A stretch of 39,667 bases of DNA from CAZJYI01 sp964550025 (GTDB lineage Bacteria; Verrucomicrobiota; Kiritimatiellia; UBA8416; CAYOBW01): NCBI GenBank assembly GCA_964550025.1, contig CAZJYI010000112.1, forward strand, positions 1 through 39,667. The letters run 5' to 3'. The notes below the pieces were generated by a model, which was not told where the DNA came from, made no database searches, and saw nothing but the letters and a program-made list of their open reading frames with translations. Shown piece by piece: positions 18,358 to 25,428 of the stretch (positions are counted from its first letter, which is position 1; each line of letters begins with the position of its first letter). The position numbers and the translations under genes were made by a program.

Positions 18358-19470
18358 ATGTCCCCAAAAACAGTCAAAGTCAACCAGACACTGGCGGCAA
18401 TCCACAACCGCCGCCTGACCCTGAAGCTTCTTTCCCGCTACGGGGCGCTGTCTCGCAAGCAGCTCGCCGACATGACCGGTATGCACGGTTCAACGCTTTC
18501 GAACATCATGTCGGAGTTCCTGGAGCAGAACCTGGTGCGCGAAATCGGCAAGCGGGAGTCCACCAGCGTGGGTAAGAAGCAGACGCTGGTCGAGATCAAT
18601 CCCGACTACGGGTGGGTACTCGGCGTCGGCGTTCACGAGAACGCCGTGGACCTGATCGCCATGAACGTCAGGGGCGAACCGATCGCCTCTTTCGCCGGCA
18701 ACGTGAGCTCCGACCTCAGCGACCTGGTAGCCATAGTGCGCTCCGCCCTCGATCACTGTACGGACACGCCGGGCTTCCACCTCGAAGTCGACCTGGGGCT
18801 GCCGGGCATCATCGACAACGCCCGCGGCATGGTCGTTCGGTCCGATTTCCTGGGCATCTCCAACGAGCCGGTGGCCCGTCCGCTGTCCGAGGCCCTCGCC
18901 ACCCCGGTCAACGTCGAAAACGACGTCCAGGTATCCACCCTGGCCGAATCCTATGTCCGCCAGGCCACGTCGCAGACGAGTTTCATCTACTTCCACACCA
19001 ACTACATCGAAGAAGAGGGAAACCACACGCTGGCCGGCTTCGGCATCGGCCTGTTCCTGGACGGTCAGCTCTACCAGGGAACGCGCTATGGCGCTGGGGA
19101 GCTCATCGAACCGCTGCGGCCGCCGCCCTACCCCGGTCTGAGCAAGGAAGATATGGCATTGCTGGCGGACCCGGATGGCGACATCAACAGCAAGCTGCTG
19201 GAGCTTCCCGAGTGGTTTGCTCCCGTTCTGCGTCCCGCCGTCACCCTGCTGGACCCGGAAGAAGTCGTGCTCGGCGGAAACCTGGACCTGCAGAACAAGC
19301 GCCTGATCAAGCTGATCGAAGACGAGGTGCGCAATACCAAGCTCTCGACTGCCGGCCCCAAGATCAAGGTCAGCGCCTCCCTGCTTCCGACGCACCGCGT
19401 GGCCTACGGTGCCGCACTGACGGGCGTACACCGCGCGCTGGAGAACCTGTACGAGCCGGGGGAGGGGTGA
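18358..19470 (+). CDS. ROK/NagC-type transcriptional regulator with degenerate kinase domain
   Basis: A 370-residue protein. Residues of about 8-75 are a winged helix-turn-helix (TLKLLSRYGALSRKQLADMTGMHGSTLSNIMSEFLEQNLV), as in NagC and XylR repressors. The rest follows the ROK fold (LGLPGIIDN, PVNVENDVQ, YGAGELIEP). The usual phosphate-binding DxGGT is replaced by GVGVHENAVD, and the ROK zinc motif CxCGxxGCxE is missing, so sugar phosphorylation is unlikely and a pure sugar-responsive repressor is inferred. The start is the ATG at 18358, with AGGAGGA seven bases upstream. It is transcribed divergently from the giant LamG gene, which makes that gene and itself the obvious candidate targets. 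It is convergent with the esterase gene. Confidence 0.88.
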   Translation: MSPKTVKVNQTLAAIHNRRLTLKLLSRYGALSRKQLADMTGMHGSTLSNIMSEFLEQNLVREIGKRESTSVGKKQTLVEINPDYGWVLGVGVHENAVDLIAMNVRGEPIASFAGNVSSDLSDLVAIVRSALDHCTDTPGFHLEVDLGLPGIIDNARGMVVRSDFLGISNEPVARPLSEALATPVNVENDVQVSTLAESYVRQATSQTSFIYFHTNYIEEEGNHTLAGFGIGLFLDGQLYQGTRYGAGELIEPLRPPPYPGLSKEDMALLADPDGDINSKLLELPEWFAPVLRPAVTLLDPEEVVLGGNLDLQNKRLIKLIEDEVRNTKLSTAGPKIKVSASLLPTHRVAYGAALTGVHRALENLYEPGEG

Positions 19471-19510
19471 TTGGGGGAAGAACAGGATAGCCGCCGGCAC
19501 GCCCCGTGAG

Positions 19511-19648
19511 ACGAACGTCGAACATTGAACACCGAAGGTCGAACGTCGAAGTGTGAGAGCTGAACGCCCGGACTTCGTTCTTCAACGTTCGATGTTCAAC
19601 GTTCGATGTTCAGCGTTCGATGTTCAACGTTCGATGTTCAACGTTCGG
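19511..19648. repeat. Heptamer array 6, inverted halves between convergent genes
   Basis: The left half (about 19513-19550) reads GAACGTC, GAACATT, GAACACC and similar; the right half (about 19574-19648) reads GATGTTC, AACGTTC, GATGTTC, so the two halves can pair. The array carries the stop codon of the esterase gene at 19638-19640. It probably serves as, or overlaps, a bidirectional terminator for the ROK and esterase genes. Confidence 0.9.
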
Positions 19649-20630
19649 TCAACAGTCCCCGCCCCTGCATCCACGCTTCGCACTTCTCCGGCCATCCGTG
19701 GCGCAGGCCGAAACCGTGGCCGCCCTTTTCCACGTAGACCAATTCCGAAAGCACGCCGGCGGTCCGCAGCGCCGCGTGGAAACGCTCGCTGTTGACCGGC
19801 TTGACGCCACGGTCGTCGCGCGCGTGGGCCAGGAAAGCCGGCGGCGTCTCCGCGGTCACCTGCGTGTCGTTGGAGAGCTCGTCGACCAACTCCGGCGTGG
19901 GCGAATTGCCCAGGAGATTGCGTCGCGAACCCATATGGCCGATCCCCTCCTTCAACGAGATGACGGGGTAGATCAGAATACCGAAGTCGGGACGGCAGCT
20001 CGCGCGGTCGATTGCGACCTTGGCCGTGGGGTTGCCACGATCCCAATGCGTCATCACGGTTGACGCCAGGTGGCCGCCCGCGGAGAAACCCAGAATGCCG
20101 ACGCGGTCCGGGCGAATGCCGTGCGCCTGTGCGTTGCAGCGAATCCAGCGCATGGCGCGGGAGGCATCCTCCAGCGGCACGGGGTGCCGGTAGGGACGAT
20201 GCCGGTACTTGAGAACAACGGCGGCCACGCCGAGCGAGTTCAGCCACTTCGCCACCGCGGAACCCTCGTGCCCCATTGCCAGATGCCCGTAGCCGCCACC
20301 CGGACAGACCAGCACGGCCGTGCCCGTCGCATTCGTTGCCGCCGGCAGGTACACGCTCAGCGTCGGAATGTGCACCTCCGTCGCACGACCGCCTTTCTTC
20401 ACCTTCTCCGGCGCATCGTGCTTCAGCATCCCCGGCGGGTCACCCGGCCAGAGCTTGATTACCTGCGGTTCGGCGGCCATCGTGGCGGCGAGACCGGCGA
20501 GAGCATACACCAACAGCAGTGCACTTGCAGCGGATACCCGTGCCCCGTACGGACGTTGGCTGTTGGGCGTCGGTTCCGCCGACGCTCGTGCGAAGCTATG
20601 GCGGACAGGCCGTTCGATGTTGCCTCTCAT
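19638..20630 (-). CDS. Exported alpha/beta-hydrolase (acetylxylan-esterase-like / carboxylesterase)
   Basis: 330 residues. A basic leader of about 30 residues precedes a hydrophobic segment (residues 32-52), consistent with export or anchoring. The hydrolase core shows the oxyanion-hole phrase VCPGGGYGHLA (about 108-118), the nucleophile Ser183 in GFSAGG, an acid in HARDDRGVKPVNS (Asp272 or Asp273), and His305 in GGHGFG. Such proteins remove acyl groups from plant or algal polysaccharides or act on small esters; the substrate here is inferred from family resemblance only. The start ATG at 20630 overlaps the stop of the homoserine kinase gene by four bases (ATGA), with GGAGG four bases upstream, so the two genes are translationally coupled. 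Its C-terminal codons and stop lie inside a heptamer array. Confidence 0.87.
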   Translation of the reverse strand: MRGNIERPVRHSFARASAEPTPNSQRPYGARVSAASALLLVYALAGLAATMAAEPQVIKLWPGDPPGMLKHDAPEKVKKGGRATEVHIPTLSVYLPAATNATGTAVLVCPGGGYGHLAMGHEGSAVAKWLNSLGVAAVVLKYRHRPYRHPVPLEDASRAMRWIRCNAQAHGIRPDRVGILGFSAGGHLASTVMTHWDRGNPTAKVAIDRASCRPDFGILIYPVISLKEGIGHMGSRRNLLGNSPTPELVDELSNDTQVTAETPPAFLAHARDDRGVKPVNSERFHAALRTAGVLSELVYVEKGGHGFGLRHGWPEKCEAWMQGRGLLTER

Positions 20631-21565
20631 CCTTCCTCCACTATCTGCGCCCCCTCGGGATCGACCTCCGTGATCACGCCGGTCGCCGCCACCCCGTGCG
20701 CCTGGAACGTACGAATCATGGCATCCTCGATGAAACGCGCCCGGGAACGCTGATTGGTAATCGCAAACACGGTCGGGCCGGAGCCCGAGATGGCCACGCC
20801 GTCGGCGCCCGCCTTGAGAGCGTTTTCTTTGACGTCGTCGAACCCGGGAATCAGCCTGGCCCGTACCGGTTCGATAACCACGTCGTTCAGGCTCCGCGCA
20901 AAAAGCGAGTAGTCGTCCTTGGCAAACGCGGCCGTGATCAGCGAGGTGTTGGCCATGTTGAAGACGAAATCCTCCATCGGGATCTCCGACGGCAGTATCT
21001 GCCGCGCTTCGCGCGTGAGGATTACGATGTCAGGCGTCACCACCGCGATGACAAGGTCATGGATCGAACCGATGCGCGTTACGTCGAGCGGCAGACACGA
21101 GCGCGTGAGCGTCGCCCCGCCGAGAAGGGACGGCGCCGTGTTGTCCGCAAAGAACCCACCGGACACGACCGCCTCGGCGCGCGTGGCCGGGAGAATCAGC
21201 TCCTCCTTGGTCAGCTCGTTTCCATAGAGACAGTTGACCGCAAAGGCTCCGGCCGCCGCCGAGGCCGCGCTGGAACCGAGCCCCGACCCCAACGGCAATC
21301 CCTTGTGGAGCTTGAGCTCGACGCCGCCCGTGACGCCGAGGAAGTCCAATGTCTCGCGCGCCGCAATGCCGGCCGTATTCTCGGTCGCATCGCTGCTCAG
21401 CGTCACCCCCGGGCGGGCGGACACGACCTCGGCAATGGTGACACCCGAATCCTGTCGGCGCGCCTCGACCGTATCGACCAGCCCCTTGACGGCCAGGCCA
21501 AGCACATCGAAACCGGGCCCGATGTTCCCGATCGTCGCCGGCGCTGAGACTTTGACGCTCTCCAT
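20627..21565 (-). CDS. thrB: Homoserine kinase (GHMP family)
   Basis: 312 residues. It phosphorylates L-homoserine with ATP in threonine biosynthesis, in the cytoplasm. The GHMP motif PLGSGLGSSAAS is at residues 91-102, the N-terminal SAPATIGNIGPGFDVLG matches the ThrB start, and the third GHMP motif ISGSGPTVFAI is near the C-terminus. The length is typical of ThrB. The start ATG at 21565 follows GGGGA about eight bases upstream; the longer frame upstream is repeat-derived. Its stop overlaps the start of the exported hydrolase gene. No other threonine-pathway gene is in the window, and the pairing with an esterase is unusual. Confidence 0.92.
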   Translation of the reverse strand: MESVKVSAPATIGNIGPGFDVLGLAVKGLVDTVEARRQDSGVTIAEVVSARPGVTLSSDATENTAGIAARETLDFLGVTGGVELKLHKGLPLGSGLGSSAASAAAGAFAVNCLYGNELTKEELILPATRAEAVVSGGFFADNTAPSLLGGATLTRSCLPLDVTRIGSIHDLVIAVVTPDIVILTREARQILPSEIPMEDFVFNMANTSLITAAFAKDDYSLFARSLNDVVIEPVRARLIPGFDDVKENALKAGADGVAISGSGPTVFAITNQRSRARFIEDAMIRTFQAHGVAATGVITEVDPEGAQIVEEG

Positions 21566-21894
21566 GGTTCGTTCCCCGAAAAAGCGCATCGTAGAGCATG
21601 GAGGGAAAGAATCAACCGCAAAGAGCGCAAAGAACGCAGAGATGGGAGAGATGGGAGGGGAAATGTCGAATGTTGAACACTGAATGTTGAATGCTGAAGT
21701 GCCGGAGAAGGAGCGCCCACGGATGGGGGAGCCCCACGGATGGGATGTGAGATCCGGGCGGGAAAAGGAGAGTTGGAGCATCAAGAGTGCAAAGCGCGCG
21801 AAGACGTGAAGAGGTACTGGTCGTGGCCAGCTCAATCCTCTCGCTGCTTTGAGGATACGATCCACTTCCTCAGGCCCTTTCTCAGCAAGTCACG
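21566..21894. repeat. Left composite repeat region
   Basis: No gene is seen here. From left to right it holds a 9-bp-period stretch (CGCAAAGAG, CGCAAAGAA, CGCAGAG; about 21607-21630), four heptamers of GAATGTT type (21668-21695), and CACGGATGGG repeats (about 21719-21741). The remainder (21745-21894) has a small ATCCTC/GAGGAT inverted repeat and nothing else recognisable. Reverse-complement versions of the same three motifs occur at 22505-22715. Confidence 0.75.
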
Positions 21895-22461
21895 CTACTT
21901 CGAGAGTTCCTCTCTTTCGGCGGCGATCTGCTGGTGAACCCCCTTTTCTCCTCTCGCTTCCGCTTCTTCCGCGAGCTGGTCGAGCCGCGTCCAGTATACT
22001 CCATACAGCCGGAGGAGTCGCGTTCCGACCTCACGCTGCGCGGTGTCTTCCCATTCGATCGGGAATTGACCGGGCAAAACGGTCGTACGAGAATCCGCAG
22101 CCCAAGAGATTTGGCCAATGATGCGTGACCTCTGAACCCGGCACCGCTGTCTCAGCTGTTTCAACGAAGAGGAACTCAGCGCGTATGTAACACTGGGCGG
22201 AGAATCCCGCATGACGACGCGTACGGCATTCGTGCTCAGGGCGCGGGCACTCTCATCCAACTGGGCCAGGGCAGCGTCAATGGTGATTCCCTTGAACTCA
22301 ACGCGCGGAAGGACAAGATCGAACGGCGGGTCGTACAGGCCTTGCGCTCCGCACCCGTAGGTCATGCTGAAGGCAAGCGCCAGCACAGCGACCGTAGTCA
22401 CAACCGGCCCCGTCCTCGCCAGGCATCTCCTGGACTCTGCCTTCACCAATCGTAATCCCAC
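21895..22461 (-). CDS. Small lipoprotein-like protein of unknown function
   Basis: 188 residues. The N-terminus has a basic stretch and a hydrophobic segment ending in SMTYGCGAQG, which looks like a lipoprotein signal with a Cys at about residue 37. The phrase LPRVEFKGITIDAALAQLDESARAL resembles the secretin/TonB short N-terminal (STN-like) fold, and residues 140-188 are predicted to be helical and charged. I do not recognise a family. The start is a GTG at 22461 preceded by GGGGGAGGA very close to it, so the exact start is uncertain. It stands alone between two mirrored composite repeat regions, not obviously in an operon with its neighbours. Confidence 0.65.
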   Translation of the reverse strand: MGLRLVKAESRRCLARTGPVVTTVAVLALAFSMTYGCGAQGLYDPPFDLVLPRVEFKGITIDAALAQLDESARALSTNAVRVVMRDSPPSVTYALSSSSLKQLRQRCRVQRSRIIGQISWAADSRTTVLPGQFPIEWEDTAQREVGTRLLRLYGVYWTRLDQLAEEAEARGEKGVHQQIAAEREELSK

Positions 22462-22739
22462 TCCTCCCCCTCACCTATCGTCCCCGGAATCGCGCTGCAA
22501 CGATCGGTGAGGGTCTCCCATCCGTGGGTTCTCCCCATCCGCGGGCCTCTCCCGCCCATCCGTGCGATCAGTGTGATCCGTGGTTGCCCTCTCTCCGCAA
22601 GGCAAGTCACATCTTTTGCGCTCTCTGTGTTCTCTGCGGTTTGCCACATCCCTCCCACTTCAACACTCATCATTGGGAGTTCAGCATTCGACATTTCCCC
22701 CTCTCCCGCACCACGACTGGTCGTCCGGCATTCCGCCGT
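22462..22739. repeat. Right composite repeat region
   Basis: No gene is seen here. It carries CCCATCCGTGGG, CCCATCCGCGGG and CCCATCCGTGCG-type units (about 22518-22580), a stretch reading GCGCTCTCTGTGTTCTCTGCGG (the complement of the 9-bp repeats on the left side), and TTC-ended units with CATTCGACATTTCCCC (about 22684-22700). GGGGAAATGTCGAATG occurs exactly on both sides in opposite orientation. Confidence 0.75.
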
Positions 22740-24212
22740 TCAGAAGAGGTCGTCCCCGAAGTCGCTCTTTTCCTCGTAGATGTTGAACTCGACGAGGCGG
22801 AAGGCTTCGAGGGGCAGGGCGATTTCGCCGAAGTTCTCGCTGAACCCGGTCAGCTCGGCCTCCGTGGCTCCGGAGAGCTTGAGCGTTATCATGCCGCGTT
22901 CGGCGAAATGTGCGCGGACGTCGCCGATGTTGCGCCGGGCGCGCTCCTGGCTGTTCGACGACATTTCGACGCGGGTCATGCGCTCCAGGGGGATATCGAG
23001 CGTGGCGTAGGAGGTCTCGAGCTTGGCCTTACCGTCGAGGACGGACAGCAGGCGGCCGGAGACCTTGTCGCCGTTGGAGAAGTAGACCAGTTCGCCGCCG
23101 CCCTCCTTGGGGGTACTTTCAGCCTTCTCCGGGGTCCGACCGTCCCACTCGGCAATGCGGATATTGGAAATCTGCAGGTACCCCTGGTTCCTGGGATGGA
23201 ACAGAATGCCCTTGCCCAGTGCGGCAAACGGCCCGGTCTCGACCCATTTCTTGACCACCGCGCCGTTGATCATCAGCGTGAAGCTCTTGCTCTTGCGATC
23301 CACCAGCATGTTGATGCGCAGACGGTTGTTGCCGTCATTCACGAACTGCTGGATGTTGACGCTTCCCATGTTGTGCGAGCTGGTATTGCGCTCGAAGCGG
23401 TACAGGTAGGCCGTGGCGCTGCTGATTCGAAGCGCGTAGCAGTTGCCGCTGTACTGGCGAAGGTTGTCGGTGTAGAACGAAAAGTAGAAATAGGGCGAGC
23501 CCTGCCATGCCACCTCGAACCCGATGTCGGCCGTTTCGGGGAAGGCGTCGATATTGCGCCCGATCGGGATGGGGTCCTTGCCCGCCAGCGTGCCGTTGCG
23601 CAGTTTCCACGCCTGGCGGTTCCCGAGCGACCCGAACGTCCAGCTTTCCAGCGCCATGGGACCCTCGTAGGCCACCGGGGAGGTCGACAGGCTGGGGTCG
23701 AACCGGCGCACCATCACCCGCTTGATGCTGATCGTTCCGGCGTACCAGGTTTCCAGTGCCAGCGTGGTGTCGTCCAGGGAAACGATGTTCCCCGTGAACA
23801 GGTCGTCGTTGGTCAACTCGACAACCGCCTCGTGCGGACGCGTCCGGCTTGGGCGCTTGGCAAGCTTCACCTCGGACACGGATTCCAGCCGGAAATCGAT
23901 GGGGTTGACGACACTCTCATGCTTCCACGTCAGCTCCGAATCGGGGGGACCGACGGCCAACAGGCGGCCGTGAAGCCGGTCACCGTTCATGAAGGACATG
24001 GCGTCGGTTTCGTCCGGCACCATGTTGCGGCTTCCCGCCTCCTCCACCGAGGCGTACGGTACGGCCGGCTTCTTGGGTGGTGTTCCCGCGACCGGGAGCT
24101 CCACTTTGGGCGGCGCCGCCGGCGGCATGACTTCGATATCGATTTCCGCGGGCAACGACGCAGCGCAGATCACGGACAGCGCCGTGATCGGGATAACTTG
24201 GCGTGCATTCAT
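22740..24212 (-). CDS. Secreted LamG-like beta-rich protein, unknown function
   Basis: 490 residues. Signal peptide MNARQVIPITALSVICAASLPAE, then a Pro-rich linker (residues 30-50). A repeated small beta motif, FMNGDRLHGRLLAV near residue 75 and YFSNGDKVSGRLLSV near residue 378, frames a central concanavalin-like domain (about 185-355: ESWTFGSLGNRQAWKLRNGTLAGKD, then FEVAWQGSPYFYFSFYTDN). Such proteins are seen next to MoxR/vWA operons in this group of bacteria, but I cannot assign a function. The start ATG at 24212 has AGAGGA eight bases upstream. It begins 34 bp after the toroid gene and is probably the last gene of that operon. Confidence 0.82.
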   Translation of the reverse strand: MNARQVIPITALSVICAASLPAEIDIEVMPPAAPPKVELPVAGTPPKKPAVPYASVEEAGSRNMVPDETDAMSFMNGDRLHGRLLAVGPPDSELTWKHESVVNPIDFRLESVSEVKLAKRPSRTRPHEAVVELTNDDLFTGNIVSLDDTTLALETWYAGTISIKRVMVRRFDPSLSTSPVAYEGPMALESWTFGSLGNRQAWKLRNGTLAGKDPIPIGRNIDAFPETADIGFEVAWQGSPYFYFSFYTDNLRQYSGNCYALRISSATAYLYRFERNTSSHNMGSVNIQQFVNDGNNRLRINMLVDRKSKSFTLMINGAVVKKWVETGPFAALGKGILFHPRNQGYLQISNIRIAEWDGRTPEKAESTPKEGGGELVYFSNGDKVSGRLLSVLDGKAKLETSYATLDIPLERMTRVEMSSNSQERARRNIGDVRAHFAERGMITLKLSGATEAELTGFSENFGEIALPLEAFRLVEFNIYEEKSDFGDDLF

Positions 24213-24246
24213 GGCTCGATTCCTCTTGGAGTGTCAGCGTCCGTCA

Positions 24247-25428
24247 TCATCGTTCGTAAATCGGCAAATAGCGGTAGTTGAGAGCCAGCGCGAGCAACGC
24301 CATGGACGTCGAGAATGACTGACCGTGACGGCCTGACCAGCTTCCATCCGTACTCTGGCGGTCTTGCAGCACTTTGGTCATCTTGGCGTTCCACTGCTTC
24401 CATATCGCCATGTCGGCATGAAAGTAAGCTTGCGCTGCGTAGTAGACGTAATAGTAGAAATAGTTGATTCCCGCCTCGCTGGGGATCTGGCGAAGGTGGC
24501 GGAATCCGGCCCGGAAGTTCGTGCTGTTCTTGCGGCGGCTGAGCCCGAACACGAGCGTCCCGATGGCGGCGCGGGGGGGACTGCTGCCGCTGGCGCTGGT
24601 GTAGCCGAACCCCCCATCGCCCGACTGACACCGCTGGTAGAAGCGCAAGGCCTTTTCGATGGCCTCATCGGGAACACCAAGACCGGCGTTTCGGGCCGCC
24701 AGCAGGGCCACGACCTGGGCGCCGCTGACGGTTGTGTCGGCGTCGCGGTTCTCCGGCGAATAGCGCCAGCCGCCGCGGGGGTTCCTGGACTGCGACGAGA
24801 GAATCAGTTCCACGGCCTTCTGCAGGGCCGGTCCAATGCGCGCGTCGTCCACGGCGCCGTACGCCTCCGCCAGGGCCAGCGTGGCAAACCCGTGGTTGTA
24901 CATCGACATCCCGATCTGGCCGTTCGCTGTCGTGGCCTGCGAGAGGATGAAGTTGAGCCCCTTTTTGATGGCCGCGCTGTAGGGGCCGTAGTTCGGATCG
25001 TCGCCGTGTGCGAGCATGGCCAGTACAGCCAGTCCCACAACCCCCGGTTCGTTGCCGTGCGAGCCGGCCCAGTAGCCTGCGTCGTTCTGCGAGGTCGCAA
25101 GGAAGTTCAGTCCCCTCGCATACATGACCTCGACCTGCGGATCGATCGCGTCCCCGTGATACAGCGCCGTCCCCTGGGCCGCAACAAAGCGCACCGGCAA
25201 CAGCACCAACAGGCCAAGGAGCATGATGTACGCCGCCTTTCGCTCTGGCCCTATCCCGGGGATGGACGGCGTGGAAGCCGTCCCGCCAGCGCGTGAAACG
25301 GGTCCCTCCTGCTTCCTGGAGGGTCGGTTATCCGCCGCAGGCGGACCTGCCTGTGGCACGGCACCCCGACCGAGTCCTCGAAGAAGCCCAGGGAGCGTCC
25401 ATGCCGTGGCGTATGACGTTCGTTTCAT
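24247..25428 (-). CDS. Exported terpenoid-cyclase-toroid (prenyltransferase/squalene-oxidase repeat) protein
   Basis: 393 residues if started at the ATG at 25428, which overlaps the upstream stop by four bases (ATGA). The mature part (about 85-393) consists of alpha/alpha-toroid repeats: MYARGLNFLATSQNDAGYWAG, GLAVLAMLAHG, ALRFYQRCQSGDGGFGY, VLQDRQSTDGSWSG. The squalene-hopene-cyclase DxDD is not intact (DADTT), and the protein appears exported, so cyclase activity is doubtful. Between residue 20 and the hydrophobic segment MLLGLLVLLPVRFVAAQG is a 60-residue Pro/Gly/Arg-rich stretch encoded by REP-like palindromes (25261-25367). The ATG at 25224 would give a clean signal peptide and may be the working start today. 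Confidence 0.83.
   Translation of the reverse strand: MKRTSYATAWTLPGLLRGLGRGAVPQAGPPAADNRPSRKQEGPVSRAGGTASTPSIPGIGPERKAAYIMLLGLLVLLPVRFVAAQGTALYHGDAIDPQVEVMYARGLNFLATSQNDAGYWAGSHGNEPGVVGLAVLAMLAHGDDPNYGPYSAAIKKGLNFILSQATTANGQIGMSMYNHGFATLALAEAYGAVDDARIGPALQKAVELILSSQSRNPRGGWRYSPENRDADTTVSGAQVVALLAARNAGLGVPDEAIEKALRFYQRCQSGDGGFGYTSASGSSPPRAAIGTLVFGLSRRKNSTNFRAGFRHLRQIPSEAGINYFYYYVYYAAQAYFHADMAIWKQWNAKMTKVLQDRQSTDGSWSGRHGQSFSTSMALLALALNYRYLPIYER
25261..25367. repeat. REP-like palindromes inside a coding region
   Basis: Four short hairpins in a row: GACGGC/GCCGTC (25265-25282), CCCTCC/GGAGGG (25304-25323), CCGCC/GGCGG (25332-25344) and TGCC/GGCA (25348-25363). They fall in frame in the 5' part of the toroid gene, between the coupled start codon and the hydrophobic signal segment. 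The style is that of dispersed REP elements and not of coding sequence. Confidence 0.65.

Noticed and set aside
24247..25428. Functional squalene-hopene cyclase
   Set aside because: The protein appears exported, the catalytic DxDD is DADTT, and the length is about half that of real cyclases. Only the toroid fold is supported.
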